Positions 39,555-41,489 of a DNA stretch of 41,489 nucleotides are shown piece after piece (the stretch's first letter is position 1; every line of letters starts with the position of its first letter). This DNA is from Pseudomonadota bacterium (GTDB taxonomy: Bacteria > Pseudomonadota > Gammaproteobacteria > Burkholderiales > Rhodocyclaceae). Made by a program: the position numbers and the translations under genes. The DNA lies in NCBI GenBank assembly GCA_018262195.1, contig JAGTRS010000033.1, forward strand, positions 1 to 41,489, given 5' to 3'. A model generated the notes under the pieces. The model was not told the origin of the DNA, did not search any database, and was given only the letters and a program-made list of their open reading frames with translations.

Positions 39555-40562
39555 ATGGAAATCGATCCATACGAAATTCTCGACGTTGCCAAGGATTCAG
39601 GTCCGGCCGAGTGGAAACGCGCCTATCGGCGCCTTGCCATGCGCTGGCACCCTGATCGTAACGATCACCCGGAGGCGACTGAGCGTTTCAAGGCAATCAA
39701 TATCGCCTATGAGCGCCTGACGACTGGCGAGGAGCCGGAAGAGGTCAATGCCGATTCGCCCGACAACGAGCCAGCGGAACCGGAAGAGAGCGTTGCGAGG
39801 GCAGCAGATATCCGCCTGAACCTTGAGGTCAGCCTGGAGGAGGCCGCTACCGGCTGCCGCAAGACGGTTCACTATGCTCGCGGCAAGGATTGTCCGACCT
39901 GCGAGGGCAGTGGCGAGGCCGGCTTGACGCGAACCCGTTTCTGCGACGTCTGTCATGGCAGCGGACGGGTTCACAATGCACAGGGCAAGCTGGTTCGTTG
40001 CGATGCCTGCGACGGAAAAGGCTTGTTCAGGGAGCGCATCTGCCCGGATTGCGGTGGCAGCGGGCGTGAAACGGATGATGTCAGCCTGAAGATCACCGTG
40101 CCCCCAGGCATGTTGCCCGGCGATGAACTGCGGCTGGCTGGGCAGGGCGAACCGGGCAACGACGAATGCGCGGCTGGTGATCTGTATCTGACGCTGATCA
40201 TTCGTACGCACTCGCTATATCAGCTACGCGGTCGGGATCTGCATTTTCAGATGCCGGTCAGCGCGCTGGCAATGATTGCCGGGGCTGAGATAGAGTTGCC
40301 ATCGTTGGGCGGGGTGTTCGGCTATTCCCTGGAACCCGGCGTTGCCGAGCGCCGAGAGTTGCGTTTGGCCGGCAAGGGGTATCCGGGACGTGGAAAAAAT
40401 CGGGCTGGTGATTTGGTGGTCGAGCTGGAACCGGTGTTCCCGCGGAAGCTCAGTGCCCGTCAGCGCAAGCTGCTGCTACAGGCGAATGCGGCGTTGGTCG
40501 ATGATGCAACAGAGGCGCTGCCTGAAATCGCCGAATGGCGGAAAAATCAGTGCTTGGACTGA
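39555..40562 (+). CDS. DnaJ-type co-chaperone with zinc-finger domain
   Basis: A 335-residue Hsp70 co-chaperone. The J domain (residues 1-60) has the HPD motif in MRWHPDRNDHPEATERFKAI. Instead of a Gly/Phe-rich linker there is an acidic stretch (about 55-80). Four zinc motifs follow: CPTCEGSG, CDVCHGSG, CDACDGKG and CPDCGGSG. C-terminal substrate domains contain VPPGMLPGDELRLAGQGEPG and GDLVVELEPVFP. The missing G/F region and lack of a dnaK neighbour suggest an accessory DnaJ rather than the main one. It follows the arginase gene by 3 nt. Confidence 0.9.
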   Translation: MEIDPYEILDVAKDSGPAEWKRAYRRLAMRWHPDRNDHPEATERFKAINIAYERLTTGEEPEEVNADSPDNEPAEPEESVARAADIRLNLEVSLEEAATGCRKTVHYARGKDCPTCEGSGEAGLTRTRFCDVCHGSGRVHNAQGKLVRCDACDGKGLFRERICPDCGGSGRETDDVSLKITVPPGMLPGDELRLAGQGEPGNDECAAGDLYLTLIIRTHSLYQLRGRDLHFQMPVSALAMIAGAEIELPSLGGVFGYSLEPGVAERRELRLAGKGYPGRGKNRAGDLVVELEPVFPRKLSARQRKLLLQANAALVDDATEALPEIAEWRKNQCLD

Positions 40563-40568
40563 AGGCCC

Positions 40569-41111
40569 TTAGGGCTGCGGATTCGGGTTGAAATTGAAGC
40601 GTTTTGGCACGCCAGTCGCAGCAATCGTCTGCACGGGCAGGCCTTGCCAGCGGATGTCGCCGGCACCGGTTTCCATCAGGCGAATGATGTTTTCGTCCTT
40701 CACCGGTTCATCGCTGCCGTCGCGGCATTCGGCGAGGAATTTTGCCAGGTCGCGGTCATCGAGCAGGCCGATACCCAATTCCGACTCAAGCAGCAGATTG
40801 CCATCTTCGTCGAGATAGACGGCCTTCAACTGGCCTGTCGGCGCACCGGTATGGCTGAGAAAGCCAGCGCTTTCGCGGCGAAAGATCCAGGGGGTGTAAG
40901 CCAGCGCAACGAATACACGTTGCGGGCCGTTTTGCAGAAACCAGCAGCCTGATTCGTCACTACCGTATTGCCGGTTGATGAATTGAATCAGGCCGCTGTG
41001 GGTCACGCGTTCTCCCTGCAATCGCCAGTTGCCCCGTCGGTCGAGCGACAACCAGTCGTAACAGGCGGGGACATTGGGCCACTTGGCGATGGCAGAGAGA
41101 TCGACGGTCAT
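40569..41111 (-). CDS. Hypothetical protein coupled to gcvP
   Basis: A 180-residue soluble protein without signal or membrane segment. It contains LSLDRRGNWRLQGERVTHSG, FINRQYGSDESGCWFLQNGP and YLDEDGNLLLESELGIGLLD. The style recalls DUF1285-like small proteins, but I am not sure of the family. Its ATG overlaps the gcvP stop (ATGA), so it is translated with gcvP. Confidence 0.7.
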   Translation of the reverse strand: MTVDLSAIAKWPNVPACYDWLSLDRRGNWRLQGERVTHSGLIQFINRQYGSDESGCWFLQNGPQRVFVALAYTPWIFRRESAGFLSHTGAPTGQLKAVYLDEDGNLLLESELGIGLLDDRDLAKFLAECRDGSDEPVKDENIIRLMETGAGDIRWQGLPVQTIAATGVPKRFNFNPNPQP

Positions 41112-41489
41112 CAGTCGGCGTAAGCCTCCATCGGTGGGCAGGCACAGTTCAGATTGCGGTCGCCATACACATCGTCGATGCGATTGACGCTCGGCCAGAA
41201 CTTGTTGGCCGCCACCCAGGGCAGCGGGAAGACAGCCTGCTGACGGCTGTACGGATGCTGCCAGTCGCCGTCGATGACGTCTGCCTGGGAATGCGGGGCA
41301 TTCTTCAGCGGATTGTTGTCGGCTGACCAGACGCCGTTCTCGATCTGGCGGATTTCCTCGCGGATGCTGATCATTGCCGCAATGAAGCGGTCCAGTTCGG
41401 CCTTCGATTCGGATTCCGTCGGCTCGACCATGATCGTGCCGGCGACCGGGAAGGACACCGTCGGCGCGTGGAAGCCGTAGTCCATCAGG
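41111..41489 (-). CDS. gcvP: Glycine dehydrogenase (P protein), C-terminal end (partial)
   Basis: Only the last 125 codons are present; the gene continues beyond the right edge. The C terminus has [51 protein letters not shown] and the end [20 protein letters not shown], characteristic of GcvP. This PLP enzyme decarboxylates glycine in the glycine cleavage system, passing the aminomethyl group to the H protein. Confidence 0.97.
   Translation of the reverse strand, partial: LMDYGFHAPTVSFPVAGTIMVEPTESESKAELDRFIAAMISIREEIRQIENGVWSADNNPLKNAPHSQADVIDGDWQHPYSRQQAVFPLPWVAANKFWPSVNRIDDVYGDRNLNCACPPMEAYAD

Overview
The window looks like the chromosome of a betaproteobacterium, most likely Rhodocyclales (Dechloromonas/Azonexus-like). 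This is inferred from gene order and protein style: thrS-infC-rpmI-rplT-pheS-pheT-ihfA, surE-pcm-nlpD-rpoS, a betaproteobacterial H-NS protein, a PEP-CTERM protein, and a gcvP neighbourhood. No database search was possible. A 13.9-kb integrated element interrupts this chromosome between about 16755 and 30658.

Left chromosome (1-16772). The translation operon runs from the thrS 3' end through infC (AUA start), rpmI, rplT, a strong terminator, pheS, pheT, ihfA and a small MerR-type regulator, then tRNA-Pro(GGG). An H-NS-like gene then leads directly into surE-pcm-nlpD-rpoS, whose genes overlap or nearly touch. Facing it on the minus strand is moxR-DUF58-transglutaminase-mltB; mltB runs antisense into the rpoS 3' end. 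A histone-deacetylase-like gene, aspartokinase lysC and tRNA-Ser(GCU) follow.

Integrated element (16755-30658). It is bounded by a 19-bp direct repeat covering the 3' end of tRNA-Ser. A tyrosine integrase lies at the right end. Three tandem 12-bp TTAACCC-type repeats stand about 60-65 bp inside each core, as expected for integrase arm sites. The left half is a tightly coupled minus-strand operon: a Bro-N regulator, a small protein, an unknown protein, an excisionase-like HTH, a phage Cys-cluster protein, two unknown phage-type proteins, a 532-aa protein resembling podovirus ejection proteins, a second Bro-N protein and two small ORFs. No terminase, portal, capsid, tail or lysis gene was seen, so it is a satellite or a degraded podovirus relative. 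The right half holds cargo: a lipoprotein, a zinc-ribbon peptide, a KilA-N fragment, a small conserved protein, SRAP, two membrane proteins, a thermonuclease, a serine resolvase and a secreted protein. Several dyad or repeated DNA sites in its noncoding DNA look like operators.

Right chromosome (30659-41489). The displaced tRNA-Ser terminator comes first. Next are a minus-strand pair made of a response regulator-PAS-GGDEF-EAL protein and an HDOD-histidine kinase, and a PEP-CTERM (THxN-type) secreted protein. A GIY-YIG protein, a small unknown gene, an RNase D-like exonuclease, a YceH-type protein, an arginase-family protein and a DnaJ-type co-chaperone follow. An unknown protein and the 3' end of gcvP close the window.
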